From Apostichopus japonicus (lineage: Eukaryota > Echinodermata > Holothuroidea > Aspidochirotida > Stichopodidae), in contig NC_092581.1 of the NCBI RefSeq assembly GCF_037975245.1, forward strand, positions 12,115,303 to 12,179,302: 64,000 bases of DNA, in the 5' to 3' direction. This document shows, piece by piece, positions 33,809 to 44,906 of this stretch (positions within the stretch are counted from its first letter, which is position 1; each line of letters begins with the position of its first letter). A program made the translations under genes and the position numbers. The notes under the pieces were generated by a model. That model had not been told where the DNA came from and searched no databases. It saw only the letters and a program-made list of their open reading frames with translations.

Positions 33809-36396
33809 AAGTTTCTATCTACTGTACCGCACTGTATGCTCATGTATTCAATTGGTTGTCTACAGAACGGCTATACTGATGAAGTCTGAAGAGGACCCAG
33901 TACAACACTGTACAACACAATACTATACAGTTTGTCCAGGATTTAAGAAGGGGAAATACAGCACAGTACATTTTGGAATGTTTAGCACCTTTATGTCTCT
34001 TAATCTGAGCAACCCTGGGAAATTTCCTGACGTGACATTAATGACACAGTTTTTCATTTCTATTGTCATAATGACCTCATTAAGAACTTTGAACATGTAT
34101 ACAGGTAATATCCACTGGTATATTCTGGATAATTTAACATTTGAGACAGCTAGAGAAAGATTTTCAGAAGTTGATGTTCTTCTTCAGATGGAATACTTGT
34201 AAATCGTACGCAAAGCTAAAATGATTTCAAGTTGATGGTTTCATGATTTTATTCATGACGATAAAATGATTTCAAATGATTTCAAGTTCTTTCTTTTCAT
34301 TTGTTATCAAATGGCTCTTTGGAGCAACTCACGGTAGTCATGAATAGAATTATTTTAAGAGTTACAGTAACTCTCATATTCCAAAAGGATACCGCAAACC
34401 GTTAAATAGCGTCCAATAGTTTAGAAGTCTACAACAAGCTGCAAGATTTTGGTTGGATCAGCCAAGTTGCACAAATCCTGCAGGTCTCTCAAGTGACAAT
34501 AAGTTTGTAATATGGCCTTAAAATTTGAACAGATTAAACTTTATTATTAGCTAATATTTTCTATCATAATTTTTATATAAGTTGAGAGAAGATAAGAAAA
34601 CTTAATCATCATCATATCATCTTGAATTATTGTATTGCCTTTTATATGGAATCTCAACTCAAAACTGATTTATGTCCTCTCTGAAAGTAAGGCAACCTAA
34701 TTTCCTACAGCAACAGTTCATATACTTTTTGGTCCATGACCTAGGATCTTCCACAAGGATTGAACCACCAGACCACCCCCCCCCACCCCTCAGAATAGAG
34801 CTCAGAATGGATGAAAACTAGCTTGGACTGTGGAACTGATATTCAAAACAAAACATAATCCATCTGTGTTGGGAAGCTCTGAAAAACAGCTTAGATGACC
34901 CGAAACCCATGACCCACTTTTTTGGTTGCTCCCCATATTTTTCGGAGAGTCGACCTACTGTACCAGTACCTTATTCTGCTTGGTAGGTTATCTTCATTGT
35001 TTGTGTACGTTATCTTCAAGGATACATTATACATATATGATATTACTGTAATGACTAAGATATTAAAGAAAGTCACAACATTGGTCTATGTGTAAAAAAA
35101 AAGTGTAAGTTGTATTTATAGTTATCACATACATGTACTGTAACAACTTTCTATGTTGGTTTCATCTAAATATATAATATCATCTTTTATTACATGTATA
35201 TTAAATGACTGTAGTATGTACATATACAGGTAAAAGCATTTTAAAAGGATGTTTGTCATACATTGTGTGATACTGTACCACATAAGTACTTGAAGTATGC
35301 ACTATATGTTTGCAACATGAAACTAATAAATAAACCATGCAACAAAGTACATGTTTTAAATGGTTTTGAAACACATCCTTTATAAATAATATACTACTGT
35401 ATACTACTGTATACTACATTGTAGAGCCTTATTATATTTACAACCTACTTGTATTTGAAAAGAAATCAGTTAAAGAGAAATACAGCGAAAAGCAGATCTA
35501 CAGAGCTAACTTTTGAAATTGCACATTAAATTTATCATTCTTACTTTTGATTTAAATTCTAGCGATTGATTTAATACATTTTAATACATCATTACACATT
35601 TGGATTTGTAGCAGCCTATACAATTATCCCATATGGACCTCCAATCACATGATTTTTATGCCATATTTATACATAGTCTACGATGGTAATGAATAAGGTA
35701 ACTTACAAGTGTTTTTTATTCCCTTCGTTACCTTGAATGCAGAAGATATGACTATTTAATTACCAAGCAACTTTTGAAAAAAAAATTATGAAAATTCTAC
35801 CTTCAATATTGCTGAAATAATTCATCAACAAGCAAACAAATTACAATCTCACCTTTGATCAGAGAGTCAACCTGTCATATAGCACACTCTATATCCAATG
35901 CCACACAAATCCACACCATTAACCAGATGATACTCACCGACTATATCCTATATGTAAGTAGTAGCAGTCACATTTACCTATAGGCATAATCAATTATTAG
36001 TTGACAAACAACTCCAGGAGATCAGTACTTGCCATATGCTATTAACACCAGTCCACAGAGAAAGACAATAAAAGCAGACTTAATCTAAGTAACTGACGGG
36101 AAATGACTTTCAGCCGGCTCGACGCATCACAGAAATCTTCAGTGTAGTTAACTCCGGCTTGCCAAAATACTGAGACTAATATATATGAATTAGATTAATC
36201 CAAGGAAAAAACATCCGTCTCAACGTACCGCATGGCTAGCAGTTAACGACGGCCGTGATGCAAACCGACAAGACACAGTACTGTATCGTGTGCAGTTATA
36301 GTACTACTACACAACGATGCCTTCAGCCGGAGTAATTAACGCTAAAATCAATGCAGTCACGAATTTGACCAGTGCGAAGATAACGAACCCACTCAC

Positions 36397-36480
36397 CTGT
36401 GCGCACAGCACTCGCGCAGCAGAGCTCGGCTCTCGTCAATCCTCAGTCCTCGATCCCGTTTCGTGGAGACTGAATATTAA
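36397..36480 (-). other. Probable non-coding first exon and promoter area of the VPS13-like gene
   Basis: On the minus strand a CpG-containing stretch ends in a textbook donor: GCGCACAG followed by GTGAGT, with the exon's last base at 36397. The next acceptor downstream on this strand that fits is the strong one before 31797. The surrounding 36.1-36.5 kb is visibly richer in CpG than the AT-rich neighbourhood, as expected for a broad TATA-less promoter. The outer boundary near 36480 is only a guess because the transcription start cannot be read from sequence. No open frame continues through it on this strand into the coding exon, so I treat it as 5' UTR. An alternative is that this is an unrelated promoter and the gene starts closer to 31.8 kb. 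Confidence 0.5.
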
Positions 36481-37553
36481 TAATACTCGGCTGTTCTCCT
36501 TGTTTGTCCTATTTTTTTTTTTACCAGGGAAGTCACTCTATTCTTTTTAGAGGCTGTTCAGCTGTGTGGGATGATAACAAGACTATACAGTGTGAGTAGA
36601 TCGGTGTTTGCAGTCATCCAATTGGGATGATGTATGGCAGTATAGACAGATACAATACAATACACTTGCTAGATACATACATACCCATATATACAGTATA
36701 CATATACACATGCAGAGGAAATTACTTAGCGCATTGAAAATCATGAGAAATGAAAGATTATTGACCCCAAAGTAATTTGCTAAATTTGGTGAATGGGATT
36801 GAAACTCACTATGGTAACTTGAGAAGATAGGCTTTAGGTTTGAATAACTGTACAGAGAAACATATGGACATATTTCTTGTCAATACTTGACATGTACTCC
36901 ATGGACGTTACTACGGTTACGTTACTACGGTAAGCACTAGTAATTTTTAAAAGCAGCTCAGAGTCTGCTGCTGACGAAATTAATTTATATGTTTGAAAGC
37001 ATATTGCACTTCAATCAATGGGCAAAGGTCGAAAATATTTTATTTCAACTCGATGGGAAATAAATTTGTGTTGAACCGTTAAAACACTGTAGTTTGGTAT
37101 GTAAGTACTGTAGAAATTAAAGTTGCTTTACTGATGGAGCATTGTATGAAAGTATGATGGAAAAAAAAAAGGATAATGAAAAAATCAAACAAAAAACAAA
37201 AATCGGATAATTAGTCATGTCATTAGTGTTTTATGGTAAGAAAATAAAAGTAATTATGAGTGCTTAAATGAAACTGATCTCATGGACTCACTCTTAAGAA
37301 GGCAAGCAAAAGAAATCAACACAAAGCAGAGAGGTACAAGTAACTAAGTAACTTAAACCTGGTTTTTATACATGTAGTTAATCCCATTTCTCTATATCTA
37401 GTGAAATTTCCATGTTGTTTTGATGAAGATTTCATTTTTTATGGAAGATGACATCAAGATTGTACAGGGGGAAAAAAAGAAGACAAAATCCTTTGCAGGT
37501 TACACAGTATCAGCACATTTACTGTAGATCTACGACAGCATATTTAGAGATCA

Positions 37554-37825
37554 AAATAAAATAAAACTGTTAGCAAACTGCTTATCCACTAGAGAGCCTG
37601 TGTAGGAGTATGTGTAAAAGTAAGTTGGCCTGACGTTTCAATCCTAGCAGGATCTTCTACAAAGGCTATATGACAAGTAACAGTAACAGAAGGGACAAAA
37701 ACATGCACGACAGTTTAATGAGCATGGTGAACACAAAGAGATAGATGTAAGGGAATTAGTAGACAAGGGATGGAGAGAAGAAAGAAAGAAACCAACAGGG
37801 GATGAAGAGAGGTAGGAGAGACAGC
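37554..37825 (-). repeat. Hammerhead-like repeat (family C), copy 3
   Basis: Reverse-oriented, about 270 bp, aligning along its length with the copy at 33531 and ending in the same TTTTATTTTATTTT-type tail. The core reads TTGTAGA instead of CTGANGA, with stem II GATCC/GGATT still nearly intact. It lies in the spacer between the genes. Confidence 0.65.
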
Positions 37826-39732
37826 ATATTAAGGGCACTAATCAATGTGAGATTAGTATTTTCTGGGCTGGATATATAGGGCATACGACCAAAAAATTAC
37901 CATTTAAGGATGGTGAAAGGAATGTTGCAAGTTAAAAGAGCTGCACGATACAGCAAAGAGCAAAGACGACAGGGAGGAACTCATGCGAGACCATGAACTT
38001 CCAACAGACCTTCATTGCTTACTCCAATGTTAATATACTGTATATACATACGTTTAATACTACAGTTCATGTGTTCATTTTATTAGATTATGTGCAGTGC
38101 ACATTTATGTGTTCAACCATTAATTGCAACAAACCTTGGCATATAGCAAATTTGCTTTAAACCTACATACTGACCTGTACAGTATTTTTATTGCTATATA
38201 ATTTAAAAGTTATAAACATTGCCCAAGATCCTCATCAATATGTGAGATAGCACCCTATCCCCCTCCCCTCCCTAATCCTCAACTCTATATAGCAAGGCTG
38301 ACACATTTGTACTTTTGATGTTATCGGACAGTAGTAAGTACCTGTATATATCCTATACAGTAAGTTTATTTGAAGCCTTGCAAAGTTTTGTTGTAAATTA
38401 AGATGATGTGATTCATCCAAGCACTTATTGTATCGTTTTACAATAACACATATTTTTTAAATCACATGTTAAACTGGACATGAAATGGTACAGTTTCTGC
38501 AAATTTTGACATGCTTCTGCAAATTTGGGCATATATGGTATCCTTTTGGAATATCTTCCCACTAAACTCCAGAGTTTAATGTGTGCATGTGTTTAGTATC
38601 CTCATGTATACTGGAATTTTTTAATATGGAAATCATGAGCATCAACTAATCAGAGAAACAATCCAAGTAGTAAGAAAATACAATTAGCATGATATGATAC
38701 CTTTGTCTCAGTCTTCAGACATCAACCTAAATTACTTTTTTATGATTGTTTCATAACATTAGAAATATTGAAAGTTTACACAAAACTTACTGCAAATCAC
38801 TCATAATGACTTGTTTTTGATACCGTGAAAATATCACGAATACTAAGACCTCATCACTTCACGATTACAGGTTAATTCATAAGAGTGCAGTGGTCTAGTC
38901 AGGCCTTTAACATGGGTGGAGGGGTGTTGTGTCCCCTCAGTGCAGACCACTGTACCCCTCCCCTTACCATTTATGCTGCCATAATGTGTACAAAAACTTC
39001 ACAAGTTACAGGACACGAATATTGTCAATATAGTACCCCTCCTCTTTAATATGTTGGTGACCTCCAAGCTAAACTTGTTGGTGCCCATCCCACTCAGAAT
39101 ACAAATAGAGATATGACATGGTTTGGTAGGAATAAACAACTGCAAGGTCCCAATGCATTATGTAGCTTTAATAACATAATTGACAAAAGCATATATCATA
39201 CTTTGTTGCATATATAGAGGCTCCTCTGGGAAGCAGTGCTTCTGCACTGAGCAGGACTACCCTCATTAAAGATGACAATAATAAAAATAATAATAATAAT
39301 ATACTGTACATATGAAACTCTTACAATCGATGCTATAACCTAGAGAACATCGGTTAACTAGATCAGCATCAGATAAATAAAGATTATGTTCACTTCATCG
39401 CTGCAGACTTCCCACACAATAGGTTCAAACACTAATCTGCATAAAAGTCAAGGCAAAACTTGACGTTTGTCTGCGTGGGCTTTTAATTAAGTACCAGTAT
39501 CAGATCCTCTTCGGTGAGGTCGAGAATATGTGTACGGCTTCATCGACTTTATAGCTGCGAGCAATGCAAAATGAACTAGTTAGTCAGATGAGAGAAAGGT
39601 TATCAAGGCTGAACTGATCTAGGTGAAAAACTGAGTGAAAGGTGGTGCAATGTGAGGCATCGTTGTAGAGTATTGTATTCTGCTGCATCCCAGCCTACCA
39701 TACAATTTGTCAAGTAATACTGTAAGCAGCCA

Positions 39733-40094
39733 TTAAAGGGAGTGAAGACTCACTCGCAAAGAAACGTCTGATACCTGTAATCTGACCTAGTTTCGAATGA
39801 GGTGTAACAGAAGTGTTAGACACCACCCTCGATTCCAGAAAATACACTGCTTGCTACCTTTGGTAATTAGACACTAGTGTACTGTCAATACATGCAGCTA
39901 CGGTCAATACCCACAACACAGTGTACATAGCAGCGATGGCCATCTCAGGTCTAAATAAAAGATTAAACAAGGTATCTCGTTTTATTACTGCCTGCATTTT
40001 GTAGCGACAAGAAAAAACTTCACTTGCAAGCAATTGAAAGTTAACTTTTTCAGAGGGGGACACGCGGTTTGGGGCGAGTCTTCAATGCCTTTAA
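39733..40094 (-). mobile_element. TTAA-flanked MITE, copy 3
   Basis: Full-length copy in reverse orientation, in the spacer between the two genes. It starts TTAA-AGGGAGTGAAGACTC and ends CGAGTCTTCAATGCCT-TTAA. The right TTAA runs directly into GGGAGACACAAACCCAATCAT, a sequence that recurs near 60128, so two repeats abut at this TTAA. Confidence 0.8.
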
Positions 40095-41673
40095 GGGAGA
40101 CACAAACCCAATCATTGTCATTGGCTGATCATCTTTGTGAAGAACAACTCCCCAGTTTTAACAGATCTAAGAAAAATCTTGATCTATTCGGGAGAAATTA
40201 TCTGGGAACTGTCATTTTGTAAATCTGTGATGTCATAATGCCATGAGAATATGAAAGCTTTTCCTTTTTTTTTTACATGTTTGTCGTATTTCAACATAAA
40301 ATTAATAAGGCTCTACGGACACTTAGCCAATTTGCCACATATTCGGTACATTTTGTGGTGTGTGATAATCTCATTCAAAATCTGTTGACATTTTTTTTCG
40401 AAAAGCTCTTTCTGTTTCCATGATATACACATTGGAAGTTTTGATAAATCTGGAAACACTCTTTAAATATTTGCAAACTATCTTAGGCCTTAAAGCGTGG
40501 CTACACATGTTCAGGCCAATGTATTTAAAAGAATTTCCAAAGTAACAACTTTAAGCATGTGCAGCAATATAATACATTTATGCAAGACATATTTTTACCA
40601 AAGAACTCTTTCTGGAAGACAATTTGACCACTGCAGACAAATACCTTAACTTCCGTAAGATGAAGTTAAGTAGATTTAAGTGTCATTTTCTTTGGATCAA
40701 ACAGATCCCAAATATTTTGAAGACTTGAGTTTTTCAAACTGGATAAATAATAAATGAAAAATATAAATAAATAAATGACAGCCATGGCAGAATTTATCAG
40801 TAAATACTTTCAGTTAGGAGTCCTCATTGGCCATTATATGGCATCAGTTTGCATGGAATCAACCTAATCAATCAGGCACATCCTCCAACTTTCTGAAGGC
40901 AGCCGTGGGGGACATAGTATCAAATGTCCCTCCCCCTCCCCAAGTATGACTCGTTACAGAAGGAGCTCAAACTTTGTGCTATGAGGTTAGTAGTTATTAA
41001 TGTTTTCACAACCTCCCAATTCAAAATAAAACCTTTTTTTTCAACTGGGTTGAAATATACAGCGGAAATTTGATTTGATTTGATTTATTTTGTTTTTTCA
41101 CGTGCAAATATACAATGTGAAAGGAAGTCTTCTATAAAGCATACAATAGCTTAACAATGTAGAAGACTCCCTGAAGAAAGAAAAGAGAAGAAAAAATTAA
41201 AAACTGAATTAAATGTTTCGACAATAAATCAATTATATGATATTAAATGAAATTATATGATAATTAAATGAAGGATTGTGCCCATATATCGCTGAGGCTA
41301 TTTGCTAAGCCAACAAAATCCTGCAACATTCGCTAATCTCCTTTGCAGTAATATGTTATATTATTATATATTATCACATACATGCAATAAACACTACATG
41401 TAAATGATATTGTGCATTCAGTTTGGTAATTAGCAATGCCATCCATGATACATTAGTTTTGAAATGTTTTCGAGATAATTATATATTACATAGGAGTTTT
41501 GAGACAGATTCGTATATGGTGCTAAGCATGAGTGCTAAGCTGCAAGTCACGTTGTATAACCATGATACTCATTATACCTCAAGTTCTAGTTTAGCAGTTT
41601 AGCAGTTACGTGCATGACCACAAAATGTTTTGTGATTAACTTAACTGATGCCAAGCACAGGGCTGTAGTCTGC

Positions 41674-41694
41674 GGGGGGGGGGGGGGGGGGGGG
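41674..41694 (+). repeat. G21 homopolymer
   Basis: Twenty-one consecutive G in the spacer between the two genes. Shorter G or C runs of 9-13 occur near 415, 8812, 11109, 18017, 18400, 48171, 58982, 61004 and 61300. Confidence 0.95.
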
Positions 41695-42900
41695 CAGCTG
41701 TTCCTGTGAGGTTTCCACTTCCTAAATAAAACGATAATGTGAATGCCTGGACAATATGCGTCAATTCTGTTAGTTATAGCGAATTGATCAAATCATTTCT
41801 TCTGTTATCATTAGTCAGTGGTGAGCAACTCCAAGAGTCAAGGCACGTATTGTTGGAATGGTGTTCAAAACTGAACACAAGGTAAATCTTAACCACTCAT
41901 TACGTTTGAGCACCATGCGGTTTTGGTTTTCATAAGTCTGGTTCGAAGAAAAAAAAATAAATGTAGACAGCTAGAACTAAAATTTAACATGCATGAACAT
42001 TGTACAGTAGCAGTTTAACGTGAAACTGCGGTTCATAAATATATTTATTACGTCTATATGATTTATATATAGGCCTATCAGTTTCATTGTTAGCCCCAAT
42101 ATCACCCAATGCATTAACTAAGACTATTGAGGCACAGCCCCCTACATAGCATGTAAACCAAATAATGATACCACAAACCTAACAATTAATTTACACCTCA
42201 ATTCCTATATATGGCTTCCCCTCAACATATAGGCTACGGCTACCATCAGAATGCCCTAGCGTGCTTTTTACATCGTCAATTGCTTCTACTCCCACCCGCC
42301 CCTCCCCTCCTCTTTCCTGCTACATTCCTATGTATGCCCTCTCTCCATATGAGTCAAGGGAGGCAATTTTCAAATACATTAAAACAATCTAACAACTTTC
42401 CTATTCATACAGTAATAGATAAAACAGGATGCTTGCAATTTGAATGAAATTGCAAATTTCAAGATGTTCTTATGTAATTGAATGGTTCTATTTACTATTA
42501 CTGTGCTTATCATGTTACATACATCTATGACTGAATATTTAACCTTCAAACTTTTGTAATGGTCACTGACACTGTTAAATAAATTCTTACTTTGAAAACA
42601 TCTAATTATAGATCACTAGATGTCAAACAGATTCACAACTAATTAACTCAAAGGATACACACACAGGTATTAGATTGACAATTGATAAGCTCGCCACATA
42701 CCTGACGTCGTGTGTATAGAACCTTGAACCCCAAACTCAGACAAGAAAAACAAAAACACCTGACTAATAAGTGACCAGTGATCATGTCTGGGTCAGTTGA
42801 GTCACACAGGGTTGATTCCTTGAGCTACTGTACACTAGCATTTAGCTCCATAATAATATAATTTATTTGAAGAAAACTTGAATTAAAGGACAGAACAACT

Positions 42901-42938
42901 GTATGTATGTATGTATGTATGTATGTATGTATGTATGT
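42901..42938 (+). repeat. (GTAT)n microsatellite
   Basis: About nine pure GTAT units in the spacer between the two genes. Confidence 0.95.
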
Positions 42939-44692
42939 CCTCCTTATCTCAATAATTGCCTTGTGAAAATTCTCAACTTTACCATAAAGAATATTCAGAC
43001 AGGTAAAATGTACTCAATAGGTCAAACCATAAGAGGCCTATATAGCAACATGACCTCTCCCGAGTCGCTGGACTGGACGGAACAAATCAAAGAATCACAC
43101 CACACAATAACCCATGCCTGCAAAGATACCTGTACATGTGTATTAAGTCCTGTAGGAGTGTTTTGATTGGGTTGAAGTGAATAGATGCAGCATGATTTAG
43201 ATGCCAATAAAGGGATATATATCCAATGGCTGTTTTTTATATTGTTTAATAAAATTGCTGGAAACTTTCTCCTTCTTTACTAGCCTACAGTATAGGTCAG
43301 AACTACATATTTTTCTCCATTTACATGTGAGTGACACATTTACTGAATGTGCCTCAGGAATATGTCCCTTAAACATGATTGGTGGAATGTCTGAACATAA
43401 TGAAATGGAATTTAGATGCATGCATTCAAACACTCAAGCTGATTAGAACCATATAGGGGGCTCACAATGTATGTCACACTGTATATCAAAGGAAGGCAAT
43501 TAGAGCCATATAGAGGGTCAAGTTAATGTTAGGCTAACCAGAATGAATTAATTAAAAATTTTAATTAAAAATTTAGTAAATTTTTCTTCAGCTTCTTACT
43601 TAATCAATGCTACATTCTGAGCAAGCCTTAGGCCAACTGCCCACTATTAGAGCTATGCAGAGTACAGAATGTATGAAGACCAGTGAGAGAAATATATTGA
43701 AAGCCTGGATCAACTTCTAAATATCAGATCTGAGATACAAGCATACTGAATGAAAACAAAGAATTAACATAAAACAAGCTACCAGAAAGCATCTTGTGAT
43801 GAATTTTACAATTTTAGTTGAGCAACTCATCATGTTCAATCCAGCATTTAGGTTGAGTGTGACTGTAAGCTGGTCAAATTTGTGGTACCATTTTCTGGAA
43901 TTATTGTTGCTCCTTACCAATCTAGCCTATAGAAGCTAAACATGCACGATGTTTGTTCACCAGTGAAATGCAATATGTGGAATAGCGCAGCCTAACTGAG
44001 GGCCTCACCTATGATGTTAGAATGATTTCTAGCCTAGGCCTAGTACTACTAGGCGGCTAGGTCTATGGAGTATGTCCTTTTTTTGACATATATACAGACT
44101 TAATGCAACCCTTGCAAACTGCTGCTGACGTAAACAAATATAACATAATTAATATGATACAATACACAATATACACAGGACTACACCACTTATGGAATGC
44201 AGGAGATAATTCTTAGTATTGGCATATATTGTTACTACTGCCAGCTTTACAACTTCACATAGGCCTAGACCTATAAATTTGAACTAAAGTTAGGCTAGGG
44301 CCTAGGCCTAACTGAACATTTGTTTTAGGCAAAGGTCATACTGTACTCCCAGGGCCTCAGATTTACAGTAGACCTACACAGTACATTAGTCATGTCTTGC
44401 AATAACCATTTATATCACTAAGTTCGCGATCTGAAATGAGGGTAATAAATCAAACACTCCGCAATGATGCTGAAACTAAATGAATTTTAAATTAAAGGAA
44501 AGCTTGTCTTTCTGTATTAAGCATTTATTCCACTTACTATGTTCTTGGAAGTTACACGATTTAGTCCTTCACACAGCCGAAGTTGAGAAAGAGCAGATGT
44601 ATAATGTTCGTTACTGAAAGGATAGAAAGCGATTGTGTTCCTGTCAAAGGACTATGCTAGTTTTAATACTTCCATTCTACCTTTAGTAAATT

Positions 44693-44704
44693 CAAAATGG
44701 CGGC
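44693..44704 (+). promoter_or_regulatory. YY1/TISU-like element spanning the CDC40 start codon
   Basis: The sequence CAAAATGGCGGC overlaps the ATG. It matches the TISU consensus SAASATGGCGGC at all but one position and the YY1 core AAnATGGCGGC fully. In vertebrates such elements sit at short-leader housekeeping promoters and direct both transcription and scanning-free initiation. That role here is inferred. Confidence 0.4.
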
Positions 44705-44906
44705 TTCCTTGTTGCTTGTTGATTATTCAAGCGACGAAAGTGAACACGGAGTATTAGACCATACCGAACCGGACAAGAAAGGAGAAGTGAATCAAAATGA
44801 ACCTTTGCACTTGGTTCCCCTCAGTGAAGGAGAAAACGTTCTCACTCTTCACAAAAAAATGCAGTTAAACTCCGCGCCGTTAGTGGAACCGTCTCACAAA
44901 CTGGAG
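44697..44906 (+). CDS. CDC40: CDC40 exon 1 (start)
   Basis: Seventy codons from ATGGCGGCT, ending in phase 0 before GTAAAG. It encodes the poorly conserved acidic N-terminus ([11 protein letters not shown]), which corresponds to the Ser/Asp-rich start of human PRP17. Confidence 0.9.

Larger units (their letters stand above)
31798..36396. other. VPS13-like intron 1 (if the non-coding first exon is correct)
   Basis: Holds SINE A copy 4, a 16-bp minisatellite and hammerhead-like repeat copy 2. From 33.9 to 36.0 kb I see only AT-rich sequence with TACTGTA strings. A frame open at 33852-34202 has no recognisable product. Confidence 0.5.
36550..44692. other. Spacer between the divergent VPS13-like and CDC40 genes
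   Basis: About 8 kb with hammerhead-like repeat copy 3, MITE copy 3, a G21 run and a GTAT microsatellite. The last kilobase before CDC40 is dotted with TAGGCCTA-type palindromes. No coding exon is recognised in either strand. Confidence 0.65.

Noticed and set aside
33852-34202. 116-codon plus-strand frame
   Set aside because: No domain, no signal of coding bias and antisense to VPS13-like intron 1. It is at about the length expected by chance in this much sequence.
36317-36550. 77-codon plus-strand frame at the VPS13-like promoter
   Set aside because: It lies on the opposite strand of the CpG-containing first exon and has no recognisable product.
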